Shown here piece by piece: positions 22,569-34,130 of a DNA stretch of 48,768 nucleotides (within the stretch, counting starts at the first letter, position 1; every line of letters starts with the position of its first letter). The notes beneath the pieces were generated by a model that saw only the letters and a program-made list of their open reading frames with translations, was not told the origin of the DNA and did no database searches. This stretch comes from Jaapia argillacea MUCL 33604 (Eukaryota > Basidiomycota > Agaricomycetes > Jaapiales > Jaapiaceae): the NCBI GenBank assembly GCA_000697665.1, contig KL197718.1, positions 1,212,012-1,260,779 on the forward strand. The letters are read 5' to 3'. Position numbers and translations under genes: made by a program.

Positions 22569-23726
22569 ATGTCCGCTGAGGCATCCCCTACCCCGTCACG
22601 ATCGTCGAAGAGAGACAAGCAGAAGAAGAAGAAGCCGCCGATTACCAAACGTTCATTCCCCTATTTCGAAGATGGAAACATTGTCATATCTGCGAATGCA
22701 GAGAACAAAGATCGGCTCCTCTTCCGCCTCCATCAATCCGTCTTGTCCTTTCACTCCACCGTTTTCGCGGATATGTTCACACTCCCACCTCCCGCCGAAT
22801 CCACTGGAATCGACATGCACGATGGCGTACCACTCGTCCATCTACCTGATCCTGCGACTCGCGTAGCCTCTCTTCTAAAACTCATGTATAATCCGACGTG
22901 AGTTTGCATTTCCGTTATCTTTTACTTCGATGCTCACCATTCTCCAAGTTCGTTCCATTTCAATCGCTATGATCGAAACCTCCCCTCAGTCATCGAGCAT
23001 ATGATGCGTCTTTGCGGGAAGTACCAGATTGATGGACTTCTTGGCTATCTCAAAGGCCTGATCGAGTCCGCATGGCCAAAGACTCTCGTCGAGTGGGACA
23101 CACTGGAAACCGAAATTGACCTGAAGCTCGATTTCCGTCGGTACGGCGAGTCCCTCGATGACTTTATCGATGATCAATATCCCGAACCAGCATCCGCCAT
23201 TGTCCTGGCTCGAGAGTTTGACATCACCAGCATCTTACCAGCTGCGTTCTACCATCTTTCCCGATTGGACACGGAGATGGATGACAAGAAGAACCGCGGT
23301 GATTACGACGATACGTTTATGTCTCGCCTTGGTGAGGGCCAGAGAGCCGCTAATTGGGGATGCCTCAGTTCCTCCGACCTGCTATCACTCATTCGAGGAA
23401 GAGAGCGTATCAAGACCCTGTACACCGATATCCCCACCTCTATTAATCGCTCCAGAGCATTTTCGGACTGCGTTAACAAGGAATCGGAGACTGCATGCAG
23501 CTCTATCAGCTGGTCACTTGCCAAGGATTTGCGTGACCAGACTGAAGGGGATCTCCTCAATCATCTCAAGACAGTCTATTCTTCATCGGCACTCGAGAAA
23601 AGTGGCATGTGTTGGTCGTGCAGATATTCGCTGGGAGAGGCCGTGAAGGTCGTACGGGCGGACCTGTGGGAGCAGATAGGACCTATTTTCTTACAGGAAG
23701 AGTTTGATTCTCCATGGGGGCGTTGA
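22569..23726 (+). CDS. BTB/POZ domain protein 3 (368 aa), intact
   Basis: Two exons (22569-22897, 22949-23726). A Lys-rich basic leader (KQKKKKPP, about residues 16-25) precedes the BTB domain (FPYFEDGNIVIS, then FRLHQSVLSFHSTVF, then HDGVPLVHLPDP). After the conserved intron come a helical region with YPEPASAIVLAREFDITSIL and the terminal cysteine module (CX8C in DCVNKESETAC, then CX2C at C331/C334). The basic leader could be a nuclear localisation signal, shared with BTB 4 only. BTB 3 and BTB 4 are adjacent, same-strand and most alike, so they are probably a recent tandem duplication. Partner and substrate are unknown. Confidence 0.92.
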
Positions 23727-23908
23727 CGAAGTGTACCTAGGATGGCGAATTAACTACTGCTATGTTATCTATGATTCCCCGGGCGACATGCACTCTGTGA
23801 ATGACATTCCGGAACTGGTAAGCTGGGAGGTCCATCTCACACCTCTGCAACAGTGTCCTTCACGTCTCCCATAGTACAGAGCACCGAGAACATTTCCAGA
23901 GGTCGCAG

Positions 23909-23954
23909 GTGACTCGTGACGCGTTGTGACATTCGCGCACGAGGTCCGCGTCAC
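23909..23954. promoter_or_regulatory. cluster of four GTGAC/GTCAC motifs upstream of BTB 4
   Basis: GTGAC at 23909, 23916 and 23926 and GTCAC at 23950 lie in 46 bp, 50-100 bp ahead of the likely BTB 4 start. Three are followed or preceded by G/C as in TGACG/CGTCA. Spacing is 7, 10 and 24 bp. Confidence 0.4.
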
Positions 23955-24002
23955 GGCATGGCGGACGCGACTCAAACTCTCCCCTTCCGCCCATCGCAAC
24001 AT

Positions 24003-25224
24003 ATGTCCTCTGGCTTTGGTACGCGGTGCTCATCTACAGTAATTCAGATCAATCAACTCACGAACAGAAAAACTCTGCCAGTAGAAACCTCCAACGCAGA
24101 GTCTGCCGTAGCCGCCCCACGACCACGGAAAGATAAGAAAAAGAAGAAAATGACCACCAAGCGATCATTCCCGTATTTCGACGATGGAAACCTGGTTATA
24201 TCTGCCAAGTCGGAGAGCCAGGATCGATTCCTCTTCCGCGTTCACAAGTCGATCTTGTCGTTTCACTCCCCTGTCTTCGCGGACATGTTCGCACTCCCCA
24301 CCCCTGCTGATGTCACCAATATTGACTCGTACGATGGCGTACCTCTGCTACACATGCCTGATCCCGCGGATGAAGTGGCTTCTCTACTGAAGTTTATGTA
24401 TAACCTGAAGTGAGTTGTTCTTCCGTTTCGTCCTCGGCTCACCGCTCAATTCTCGCGGAAGGTCTTTTGCGGACCGTCGACACGAGCCTTGGCTACCTTG
24501 GAGAGCTCGACCCATCATGGAACTTTGCAAAAAGTACGAAATAGATGGTCTGCTCGATCATCTCAAAAGTCGTATCGAATCTGCTTGGCCGAAGACGCTC
24601 GTCGAATGGGATGCGCTGGAAGCCGAAATTGCCCACTATAACGACACCCGCGGCATTGGCGATGACATTGTCGACAATCAATATCCGGAACCCGCTATGG
24701 CCATTATGGTTGCTACACAGTTTGAGTTGGATGCCGTATTACCCGTCGCCTTTTACCACTTGTCTCGGTTGGACACGGAGATGGACCGCAAGTATTATTC
24801 CGAGGTGGACGATGATGCATTTTTGTATCGTATCACCGATGGTGAGCGAAGCGCGAATTGGGGATGCCTTGGTGCCGATGAGCTGCTGACACTCACCCGG
24901 GGAAGAGAGCGTCTGAAATCGATGTATTATTGGATTTCTCGTCATCTCGACAATCCCGCCTTTCGATGTTCCTCCGACAAAGATACCCAATGCTCTAAGA
25001 TCTTATCCAAGATGAGAAAAGATTTCCAGGGGCAGGGCTCGCAGCGAGGTGATCTGCTTGAGCATCTCAAAACAGGGTTTTCATCAACCACTCTGGAGGG
25101 TAGTGGGTTGTGTTTTCGGTGCACGCGTCGCTTGGAAGAGGAGGTGAAAGAGATGCGAGAGATACTTTGGGACGATCTGAGAGGGGTGTTCTTTGACGAA
25201 AGATTCAAATGCGAGTGGAGGTAA
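24003..25224 (+). CDS. BTB/POZ domain protein 4 (about 389 aa), intact
   Basis: Exon 1 (24003-24409) and exon 2 (24462-25224). Basic leader KDKKKKKM, then BTB domain (FPYFDDGNLVIS, then FRVHKSILSFHSPVF, then YDGVPLLHMPDP), helical region (YPEPAMAIMVATQFELDAVL) and cysteine module (CX7C in CSSDKDTQC, CX2C at C353/C356). The start is uncertain: ATG codons at 23958 and 24003 are both in frame, and a small intron in the leader is possible. I used 24003 because it gives a leader closest in length to BTB 3. Intact frame, high similarity to BTB 3 throughout. Confidence 0.88.
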
Positions 25225-25362
25225 CAGTGATTGAAAGTACGTGCACGAAGAAGTTGGCGTTCTTGGATAATGAACTGTGCGTTTTCAGTGCATCGTAAGC
25301 TAAGACATGCTCGTCTCTGACAAGGCGATGAATCTTTCCGAGATTCTTCACGGATAAGATCA

Positions 25363-26579
25363 TCAAGAGTCCTTCTCGTCCATCCTCGTCAGTTTCCAGC
25401 CATGCACTGTCGCCCTCACTTCCTCCTCTCCAGGGTCTTCGGGGAACATCGGCTGGGAGTGAACCAAGTCAGACATCCAACTGGGCAGGATTTCGTGAGG
25501 TGGATCACGCACAGGGTATCTCTTCGTTAGAATCTCAGTACATCTCCAACCTAGATCTCTGGCCTTCACGAAGAAGTCCAGGTCACGATGAGCGAGATGG
25601 GGCCTGTGGTGCGTGTAGAACACAAGCAGACATGGGTCGAAGTTTTGCGAGCTAACATTCATCCCGAGAGATGGTTTCGCTAATACGAGGTCACAGGTTT
25701 TGAGCAAGGCGTCGTGCTAGTCAGTGAATGTCCGTCAGAAAGTGATGTGGATAAATTATGGCTGGACGAACTTGCGAGTGATTGAAGATCAGGTCGGACA
25801 TGATAATCAGGTCAAACCCAGGAGGTGCGGCAGCCGTTGGCTGGATCAACTCTAGCAAAGGTGTCACCTTCTGTCCCCATATGTATCCCTATCACCAAAC
25901 GTCCTGGGGTTGGAGATGCATTCGGGCTTGTGGGATCAAGGGGCTCACTTGGGAATGGACATCTCCTCTCCTCCCTTCCGCGATATTGATTGCCACATTA
26001 TGCTCCAGGTTGTCGATCAGGCTGGCATCAGGATAGTCGGTCAAGACAACCTGTTAATAATGCAATCTAACCAATCTGTGCCATTTAGATGTTGCTGATC
26101 AACATACCGTTTTTGCGCCATTTTTCGCAGTGACAATGCCCGGTAGTCCACCCCCGGCTCCCAATTCCAAGACACAGCGACCACGGTATAATTCTGGATT
26201 ATGATCCAAGTAAGACGCAAACGCCAGGGCTGCGTTCCAACTGAGAAAGGATTACACTGGATGGGAAACTGTCCAACCAGAATCCAGCGCAGATAAACCC
26301 ACAGATGATGTCCCCAGAGAGGATGCGATCCTACTAGCCTGATCTTTACAGTTGACCACGGCCCTTCGCTCTCCTGGCTCGATTCGGGCCGATCTAAGTC
26401 CCGATTGTAGACGGACACTGTAGCCTCTGGGGATGGTGGACGAGGTGCTTCCTTGGATTTGTGCGAAAAGCCGCACAGGCGGATGGATAAGCAGTGAGGA
26501 ATGTTGGAAGAGCGAAGCGCATTTCACTGACAGTGAAGACTGAATCTAAGGAGAGGCCAATGTCCTCAGTATCTGACAT
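25363..26579 (-). CDS. EFM7/NNT1-family S-adenosylmethionine-dependent protein methyltransferase
   Basis: Class I methyltransferase resembling yeast Efm7 (Nnt1), which methylates the N-terminus and adjacent lysine of translation elongation factor eEF1A. Six exons on the minus strand (26532-26579, 26303-26451, 26108-26240, 25949-26050, 25772-25888, 25363-25716) encode 300 aa. Seen in order: LVGSHPLWGHHLWNAA, the SAM motif I VLELGAGGGLPG, the acidic motif TDYPD, WGQKVTPLLELI, and the catalytic-region FDLIIMSDLIFNHSQH with the conserved Asn-His. All six exons splice in phase. It is probably cytosolic. Target by orthology only; it could also act on another protein of the Efm7 type. Confidence 0.9.
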
Positions 26580-26764
26580 GATGTTGGTGAAGGAGGAGGA
26601 TGTGAGTGCCAATCAAAGTGGCATGCGCGATTTGCCTGAGTGTGAAAAGCCGTCCACGATCCCGAGCTTTCGACCCCCCACCGGATCAAGCTATATGGTG
26701 ATTGCTTTCATTGCAGAGAAAAATATAGTACAAGAGAGAGAGCAAGACGCGATTCGTTCACCAG

Positions 26765-29700
26765 TCACTCCAGCACGACAAGGATGTCACCAGCGCTAAT
26801 CAGCGCGCCCTCCCTGACCCCTTGGCCGAAGCCCTTAATTTTCTTCCCAACGTTCTCTTCTCCAGCTTCGATGTTAATCTCAGTCTTCATCGCCTCCAGA
26901 ATAACGACAACATGCTCCCCGGACTCGATGACATCTCCAAGTTTGCACTTGATCTTCCATATTGAGGCGGTCAAGGAGGATGTGATGGCTTCTCCGCTGC
27001 CATCGGTGACTGGATCAGAGAAAATGAGTTCGTGATCTGGCAGGTGTGTAGTTGGACAAACCCTCGTTCCCATCGACTAGTTCTTCTTTAGATGCTGCCT
27101 GAAGCTTTTCGGCCTCCCACTCCTTGAGGAGTTCAGATTCACTGGAGGGAAGTTAGTATCGAAGAGAAGATCATATATACCGCGCTTACAGTGCTTCTTG
27201 AGACGATACCCCTCGCTCCTGTCGCGCCTTGAAGTCTGCGACTTCATGTGCTATCGACTCCACGAATTCATTGTAGGAGGCAATTGAGAACGTAGCTGGT
27301 TCGATCTGTGACACGTGAGGAACAGAACATTAGGTCGGGTGGGGGGATACTTACCTTGAACTCGTAGCGACCTGCGTCAAATTGCTTCTCAAGCTAAATA
27401 GATGTCAGGAACATTTCAACTTTCTCTCGATATAGAATCCTCACTTCGTCGTATGATCCTTCAAGAATGGGCTCGAAGGCGACCTGTCAGAAACGGTAGA
27501 TGTAATCAGCGAGGGCGACCACGGTCTAAGGTAGCGGCAACTGACTTGATCGAATGGTTGAAGCAACCATGGTCGAGAAGGTTCGAAATCCTTCCCCTTC
27601 CCCCATGTCTCCCAGGCAGGTAAAGTGCGTCCGTAAAGTTGATACCCTCCAGGTGATTCGATAGGGTATATCGCGGTTACAAGACCAGCAATACCAATAG
27701 CTCCCTGAGATACAGTAAGATCAGCTCATTCAACGAGAGAATCCTGTCATTACTCGAGGTGTGTAGGTCCTGGACGGATTCATTTTCTGTCCAACGAGTC
27801 TGCAGCGTGGATCCACCTGACGACGGTGACTGAGTGAGAGCATGGTCGAGCTGTCAAGCAATTATCACACCCACAGGCACCAAAAACGGACACGCGAGAT
27901 AGAATCCTACCCCGAACACGAGCTGCGGTCGAAATCAGCCGCGGTATTAACCCCTAAGTGATGCTTGTCTTACCCAGTCCGACGAGATCAGGAGCTTCAG
28001 GGCTTCCTCGGCGCCACCATCCAGTCCATTGTTGTTCGCGAGATATTCGATATTGCTCGGAAGATATACTGCTTTATCGCGGATGGATCGCATATATCGC
28101 TGCACGGCTTCCCTGTTCCACCTGTCATCCAGTACAATAGGGAACGTGATTCGGCGACCAGGAAACTCCATATCCTTCATCGAATCTGGGAGGGAATTTT
28201 CAGCGTCCACGAGGTTTTGGAGTAATTCCGCCTGAGATATGACGCTTGGGTCATAACGACACTGCCAAGCGGGAGAATGAGGTAAATATAGTCTGAATGG
28301 AAAGAATGACCGACCATTGTTGAACGAATGCAAGGACCAAACGACCAGATACCTTCCACACCTCTCATCTGAACAGCCAATTCAAATGCATGGATGCGTG
28401 CTCGCAAGTTGAAGTCAAGAAGGGCGGCTCCATATTCCACCAATATCGACGAATCTCCGGCCTACGGTAAGATAACTCGTCACCTCAAGTCGACGTCTAA
28501 CATACGCCACGACATACCTGTCGGAAAACAACGCGAGGCCTTTCCGTCCCTTCTTTCGCAGGGATGGTGTGCAATTTAGGATTATGAGATTCATCCATCA
28601 TGTTTTCGAATTCGAAGAGTGGGTTGAGCATCACATCAGGGGAGGAGCCTGAGACATGGTCGGCCACCGAGTCGAGCCAGCGCGAGCAGCGGCCATTGAG
28701 AAGCATGGATTGTTTAAAAGAGACACGTTTGAAGTGGATTGTATTGCCGGCTCGTAGCTGACCTAATTTCCACCTACGAATGAAATCCAGCAACGTTTCA
28801 CTATGTATGGTGGCAGCAACCACTCACAGTTCACCAGTAGCCACTGTGCAAAAACAAACGTAGCCTCCCATATCCGGGCCTTCATTCGTCAACAAGACCG
28901 GGGTGTCTCCGTTGACGTTGACAGTCCCAAGGGCATAACCACTATCGTGGATATTGCTCGGGTGGGACCCACCTTCACCTCCATTCTTCCGGGCCCATAG
29001 GAGTTTGGGACCTTCAAGGCGGATTCCCATCCGGTTGCTGGAAGGGCTGACCCTCCATCGCGTAGCGTAGAACTGTTCGATCCCTTCCGAGGTGACGAAC
29101 TCTTCGTCGTCATGGGGACCAGAGAGACAGTAAACAGTCCAATGGGACGGGTATGTTGGGATCAGTGACTTTGGGAGGGAATAACTCAACTCCCTGAATC
29201 TCGGTTCGCAAGCTCCCAGGATCAGGGAGTCACCGGAAGCGAGAGGCCTTCCCTGAAGCGAAGTTAAGTGTGATCATCAACTTTGAGTACTAAGGTCACT
29301 AACCTGATAACCACCAAGGCCGAACGAAGTTGACTTGCTGCCCAAATAACTCGGTATACCCGGGAAACCGCCTCGAACAGCCAGGTAGGTTCTACACCCT
29401 GAACTCTCGACCTGTCTTCCCTTCACCGGTGATATCACCAACTTTCCACCAGCAGGAACGATCACCTTACTCCACATCCCCACTTCCTGACCGTTGACCG
29501 AGACGTTGACGTGGGCGCCAGTCACAGCAACAACAGCAGAAACGTGAAAGAACAATCGACAAGCAGTGACTGTGAGTAATTCCAAGGCTTCGGTTGATGG
29601 CGCGTTCGAAACGAGAAGATTGGCAGCTCTGAAGGCGAGAGAGTCCATAGGCCCACTACGAGGGATACCGAGTCCAATGCGGCGACCCGGATAATCTTGA

Positions 29701-31553
29701 ATCGTGGTCTCTAGGCCAGGAGATAGAACATCCATAGCTCTACAAACCGAATGCCACATAACTACTTGGGATCGGAGAATTAGCTTGAGCACTTACCTCG
29801 GCGTGAACGCAAATGTATCCAAGAACTTCGTGGTAGCCTCACCCTTCCGGAACGCGTTACTCTCGCAAATCGCTTTCAAGTACGCCATATTATTCGGAGG
29901 GCCCATGATCTGACATTCTGCCAATGCCTCCGCGAGTCTAGAGATAGCTTCAGCTCTGGACGACCCAGTCACAACAAGTTTACACGCAAGAGGATCGAAG
30001 AAGGGTGTTATGTTAGTCCCAGTGGAAATCTACAAACCGTTAGACATTCACACCTGTGGCCAGCAATGTCAAAAAAGCCTTTGACGCACCCAGTGATCAA
30101 CCCTCAACCACTCCCTTTTCTCAAATTCCACATACTGGAGCACACCCGGGCAAGGTTTGAATCCAGCAGCTGGATTCTCGCAGTACACTCTTGCCTCGAT
30201 GGCGTGATGGTTCTCCCGTGGGCTTGGAGGGTAGTGGCTTTGCACGAGTTGATCGGGATGGAGTCCATGAAGAGGGTCATCACGCTCTGCGATGCCTTGA
30301 AGGATCATGAGCTCAACGAGGTCCAGACCAGGATGGGTGGCTTCTGTTATCGGATGTTCAACCTACGAACGAACACCAGGGTGGTGAATTTCAGTTGGAA
30401 TTGGAAGTGCACTGAATGCCTACCTGTAGCCGAGTATTCATCTCAAGAAAGTAGAACTCGCCCGAGGTATCATCAACAAGGAATTCCACCGTACCTACAA
30501 GAGTAGAACCGTGGATTAATCTTCGGATCGCGCCCAGTGTAGACACACTAACCAGCAGATCCATACTTGATCAATTCACACAACCTCACAGCAGCATCAC
30601 ACATCTTCTCCCTCAAGCCTGGATACCTCTCTAAGAATGGACTGGGAGTTTCTTCAATCACTTTCTGGTGGCGACGTTGAACACTGCATTCACGTTCACC
30701 CATGTGTATTGCGTGACCCAGTCCATTACCAAAAACCTAAAATTGACATGTAAGTAGGCTACAACCGTATTGAATGGCGAAGAGGGAACTGCTTACTTGG
30801 ATCTCGATGTGGCGCGCAGCTGGGAAGTAACGTTCTAGGAAGACGCCGGAGTGCTTGAATAGTGTCTAACCCCAAGAAATAACGAGTCAGACATGAAAGG
30901 CGACAAGCTCCGCGGCAGTGACGAACCTCAGCCCTTCCTTGGGTCGACACGAACCTCTCCCTCAACTCCTTCTCATCATTACAAACCACGAGACCCATCC
31001 CTCCACCTCCAGCAGTCGATTTCAACATGACCGGCCAACCGATTCCTTTCACACTCGCCGTTCCGACAACCAACCCAACAGCCTCTTCAACATCCTGAAG
31101 TAACCCCTCCGATCCAGGGACAACTGGTACCCCAGCTTCTTCAGCCTTAACCCTCGCTTCGTGTTTCAGTCCCATGATCCTCACTACCTCCTCACTAGGT
31201 CCCAAGAACGACACGCCGACATCTCTCACTGCCTTTGCGAAATCGGCGTTCTCAGAGAGGAACCCATAACCTGGGTGAAGGAGAGTAACATTTTGAGCAA
31301 GTTTGAAGATGGAGAGAATGGATGGGATGGAGAGATAGCCAGATGAATCTGGGAGGGGTTCGGTGAAGTTGGACTCTGGGGAGAGAAGAGGGTAGGATTG
31401 ATCTGCTAGGGAGACGTGCGGTGCGAGAGCATCTGCTGGTGTATATATTGTCACTGTTGAGATACCGAGGGCCTTCGCTGTGCGGAGGATGCGAACAGCA
31501 ATTTCGCCTCGGTTGGCCACTAGAAGCTTGTGTTTGCTAAATTCTACAGACAT
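26765..31553 (-). CDS. urea carboxylase-type biotin-dependent carboxylase (BC-AHS2-AHS1-BCCP)
   Basis: Large multidomain enzyme of about 1274 aa in 18 exons. In order: biotin carboxylase ([19 protein letters not shown]-grasp loop [43 protein letters not shown]); AHS2/PxpC-like carboxyltransferase ([16 protein letters not shown]); AHS1/PxpB-like domain ([43 protein letters not shown]); biotinyl domain with EAMKTE, biotin Lys about 1235. Urea carboxylase makes allophanate from urea, ATP and bicarbonate. The allophanate hydrolase found in yeast Dur1,2 is absent at both ends. Divergent from a LamB/YcsF gene, so a lactam or 5-oxoproline substrate is equally possible. The linker before the biotinyl domain (27038-27075) changes frame. 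Only a 25-nt GT-AG segment would restore it, so this may be an indel or an error. Confidence 0.9.
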
Positions 31554-32385
31554 GCTTCCCTCGATACCTGGGAGATGAGCGTTAGCAGCTGCTCTTCGGG
31601 AGGAAGGAAGGATGTGTGGGGTTTATTGGTGTTGACAATAGATAAGATACCGGCTCCTGGGGAGCTGAGGTCATGAGGAGGTCGACTTGGCTTCACAGAA
31701 GCAGATGGGCCTGTCATAGGATAGGATCGTATTCTTAGCCCACACCACCGTTCGTTTGGTTCGGTTCATTTCGCCTGAGCACTGTCGGTGGTATCCTCGA
31801 TGTTCAGACAGAGCTTTGTTTGCGGAGAACTGATGGGAGAAACGAGTCGAAGGCGCCGTAGCTGAGATCTGGTTGGCATCAGGTATCCGCTTGGGACTCT
31901 CCTCTGCCGCAGAGAGATAGAATTGCCAGATCTCGAACGCCAGAGGTAATAGTCGGTACGCAACAAAAACAACTTCAACGAGCTGCCTCCAACCCGAGGC
32001 CGCGAGCGACATCAGGACATATATAGGCCACTTCGAGGATTCCGGTCAAGGTGATGCGGAGACAGTTTGTGGGAAATTCGACTTGGCCTCAACTCCTCGT
32101 CGCCATTAATTGGCCTCTCATTCACCCCCTATTCTTCCTCGTCTAATGCCAGGGCTTCTGCGAGCAGCCTGGAAATATGCCATTCTGCCAGCCCGTGGCT
32201 CGCAGACATCACGTTCTCATACCCAAGCCGGCCCATTCCATCCCGGATACACCATATGACGGACTTGCAGAAGATCTCATCTAAAAACGGTTATCTCTCA
32301 GAACCATGAGTGCGGAGAGGGTTTATCTAGTCGTCTTACAAGGTCTTTGGTGTCGACAATCGACTCCAGTTTGTAACATCTTGTA
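31554..32385. other. bidirectional promoter region between carboxylase and LamB genes
   Basis: An 832-bp interval drives both divergent genes. A double GATA element (AGATAAGATAC, about 31640-31650) lies some 90 bp upstream of the carboxylase start and would fit nitrogen control by an AreA-type factor. A 113-codon open frame (31671-32012 minus) begins with ATG but lacks a recognisable domain and may be leader or chance. Confidence 0.4.
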
Positions 32386-33674
32386 ATGGCGCCCATTCGA
32401 GCCACCGTGAATTGTGATATGGGGGAGGTGAGTGCTTGAAGGCCTTCAGATATTCCAACGTTCCAACGACATATCTAGGGCTATTCCCTCTATACGATGG
32501 TGCGCTTTACTACGTGTTATGTCTGTGTTCTGGTAATTGAAGCATTGTTGGTAGGGTGACGACGAATCCTTGATGAAAACCATTCATCTCGCAAACATTG
32601 CCTGTGGGTTTCATGCCTCGTACGCCCCCTCTTTCTTCTCCTCGCAACTTCGAGACCGTCTAAGGTATACGCTCCATGCAGAGACTTCTCCATAATGGAC
32701 AAAACGGTCCAATTGGCCAAGGAAAACAATGTATTGGTCGGAGCTCATCCTTCATTACCAGATAGGCAGGGATTTGGGAGGAGAGAGATGGTCATGGAAC
32801 CGGTGAGTCTTCTCACGTTTAGCACGACCGTCCTGACTGAGCGACCCCATTCTTGGTAGGATGAATTGACTGCCTGCTTCACATATCAAGTCGGCGCTCT
32901 CGCAGGATTCCTAAAACAACACGGAATGAAACTCAACCACGTACGTCGTCCTCCCCCAACACCTTCCTCTTTTCCCCAGTCAACATTGCTACTCTTGTCA
33001 GGTAAAACCTCATGGAGCGGTTTACGGACAACTAGCACGTTCCACCGATCTCTCAAAAGCTGCCATCAAAGTATGCAAAACCTTTGGGAGCGACGTGGCC
33101 TTCATGGGGTTAGCTGGCACCGCACACCAGGAAGTCGCAGTGGAAGAAGGCGTCAAGTTCATCGCAGGTAGGATACACTCTCCAAGGCCTTTCAAGTGAG
33201 AACGACCCTAATCGCGTTTATCATTTTATAGAATGGTTCGCCGATTTGGACTATAGCCCCGAGGGCAAGCTCCTAATCACAAAGTTCGCCATTTCAACTC
33301 CTAATTCCTTCTCAACATCTCATGTTCTCTGGTGTTCGAATAGGAAACACGTCCCGCCCACTCTTGACCAAGTTCGCAAGCGGGTGAGTATCCCATCGTA
33401 TCATTGGATCATGCTGATTCCGAAATCTCTTCCCCTTGTAGGTTACGGCCATCCTCGCGAACCGTCAGATCACAACCAATGCAGGAACCTTCATCGCATT
33501 GCCAGCAGGCGTTGAAGAGGTTTCCATTTGCGTTCACAGCGATACTCCCGTACATCCCCGCCTTTCCTTTGAATGTCTTTCACGCTCACGATACGTTCAC
33601 AGGGAGCAGTTGAGATTGCCAAACTCGTGAAATCCCTTGTGGATGAGAGTAATACAAAGGCAGGGTATGTCTAA
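32386..33674 (+). CDS. LamB/YcsF (PxpA-like) family protein
   Basis: Ten exons (32386-32427, 32479-32499, 32555-32619, 32682-32802, 32860-32940, 33002-33167, 33232-33283, 33344-33383, 33442-33549, 33603-33674) give 255 aa, the usual length. Family landmarks: VNCDMGE at the N-terminus, [47 protein letters not shown] and C-terminal ICVHSDTP. PxpA is the subunit of bacterial 5-oxoprolinase that opens the lactam ring with PxpB and PxpC. The Aspergillus nidulans lamB gene, needed for 2-pyrrolidinone use, belongs here. The divergent neighbour at 26765-31553 carries fused PxpC-like and PxpB-like domains, so the two probably form one pathway. Probably cytosolic. Confidence 0.92.
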
Positions 33675-34130
33675 GGCAGACATGCGAGGTTTCAGTGGTT
33701 ATGGAACATTTTTGATTTGTTGGAAAGTACGGCGAAGGAAAATGATAGTGGAGGAAGACATAAATTCGGAAATGTCGTGATGACCGTCCGTTGTTGCGGA
33801 GCGGCAATGGTCTCGGGCGGAGGAGACACCTTGATTTAAGTCGCATGAAGGGATAACGCATTGAGTGAATCGTTTCTTAGGATGCAACGCCAGTTGGAAC
33901 CACTGTAACTCAGTGCAACTCCTTGACGACCACGCTACCCTCGGCGACGCCAACAACGAAAAACATCCATATCGCGGTGAAACACAATGATCATCGCGCG
34001 ATGAGGGGCTTGATGGGATCAGATATATTCATAACAGGTTCAAGAAAAAAGTCACATTCGTGTCGAAGATACCATTGTCAAGAAACACAGCAGCTCGTCC
34101 CCACTTCCTCTGCTACGTTGGCGGACACCT
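33675..34130. other. convergent spacer; no gene seen
   Basis: Lies between the ends of the LamB gene and the F-box pseudogene. A plus-strand open frame (33923-34144) is Thr- and His-rich and has no protein-like pattern. No repeat seen. Confidence 0.5.
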
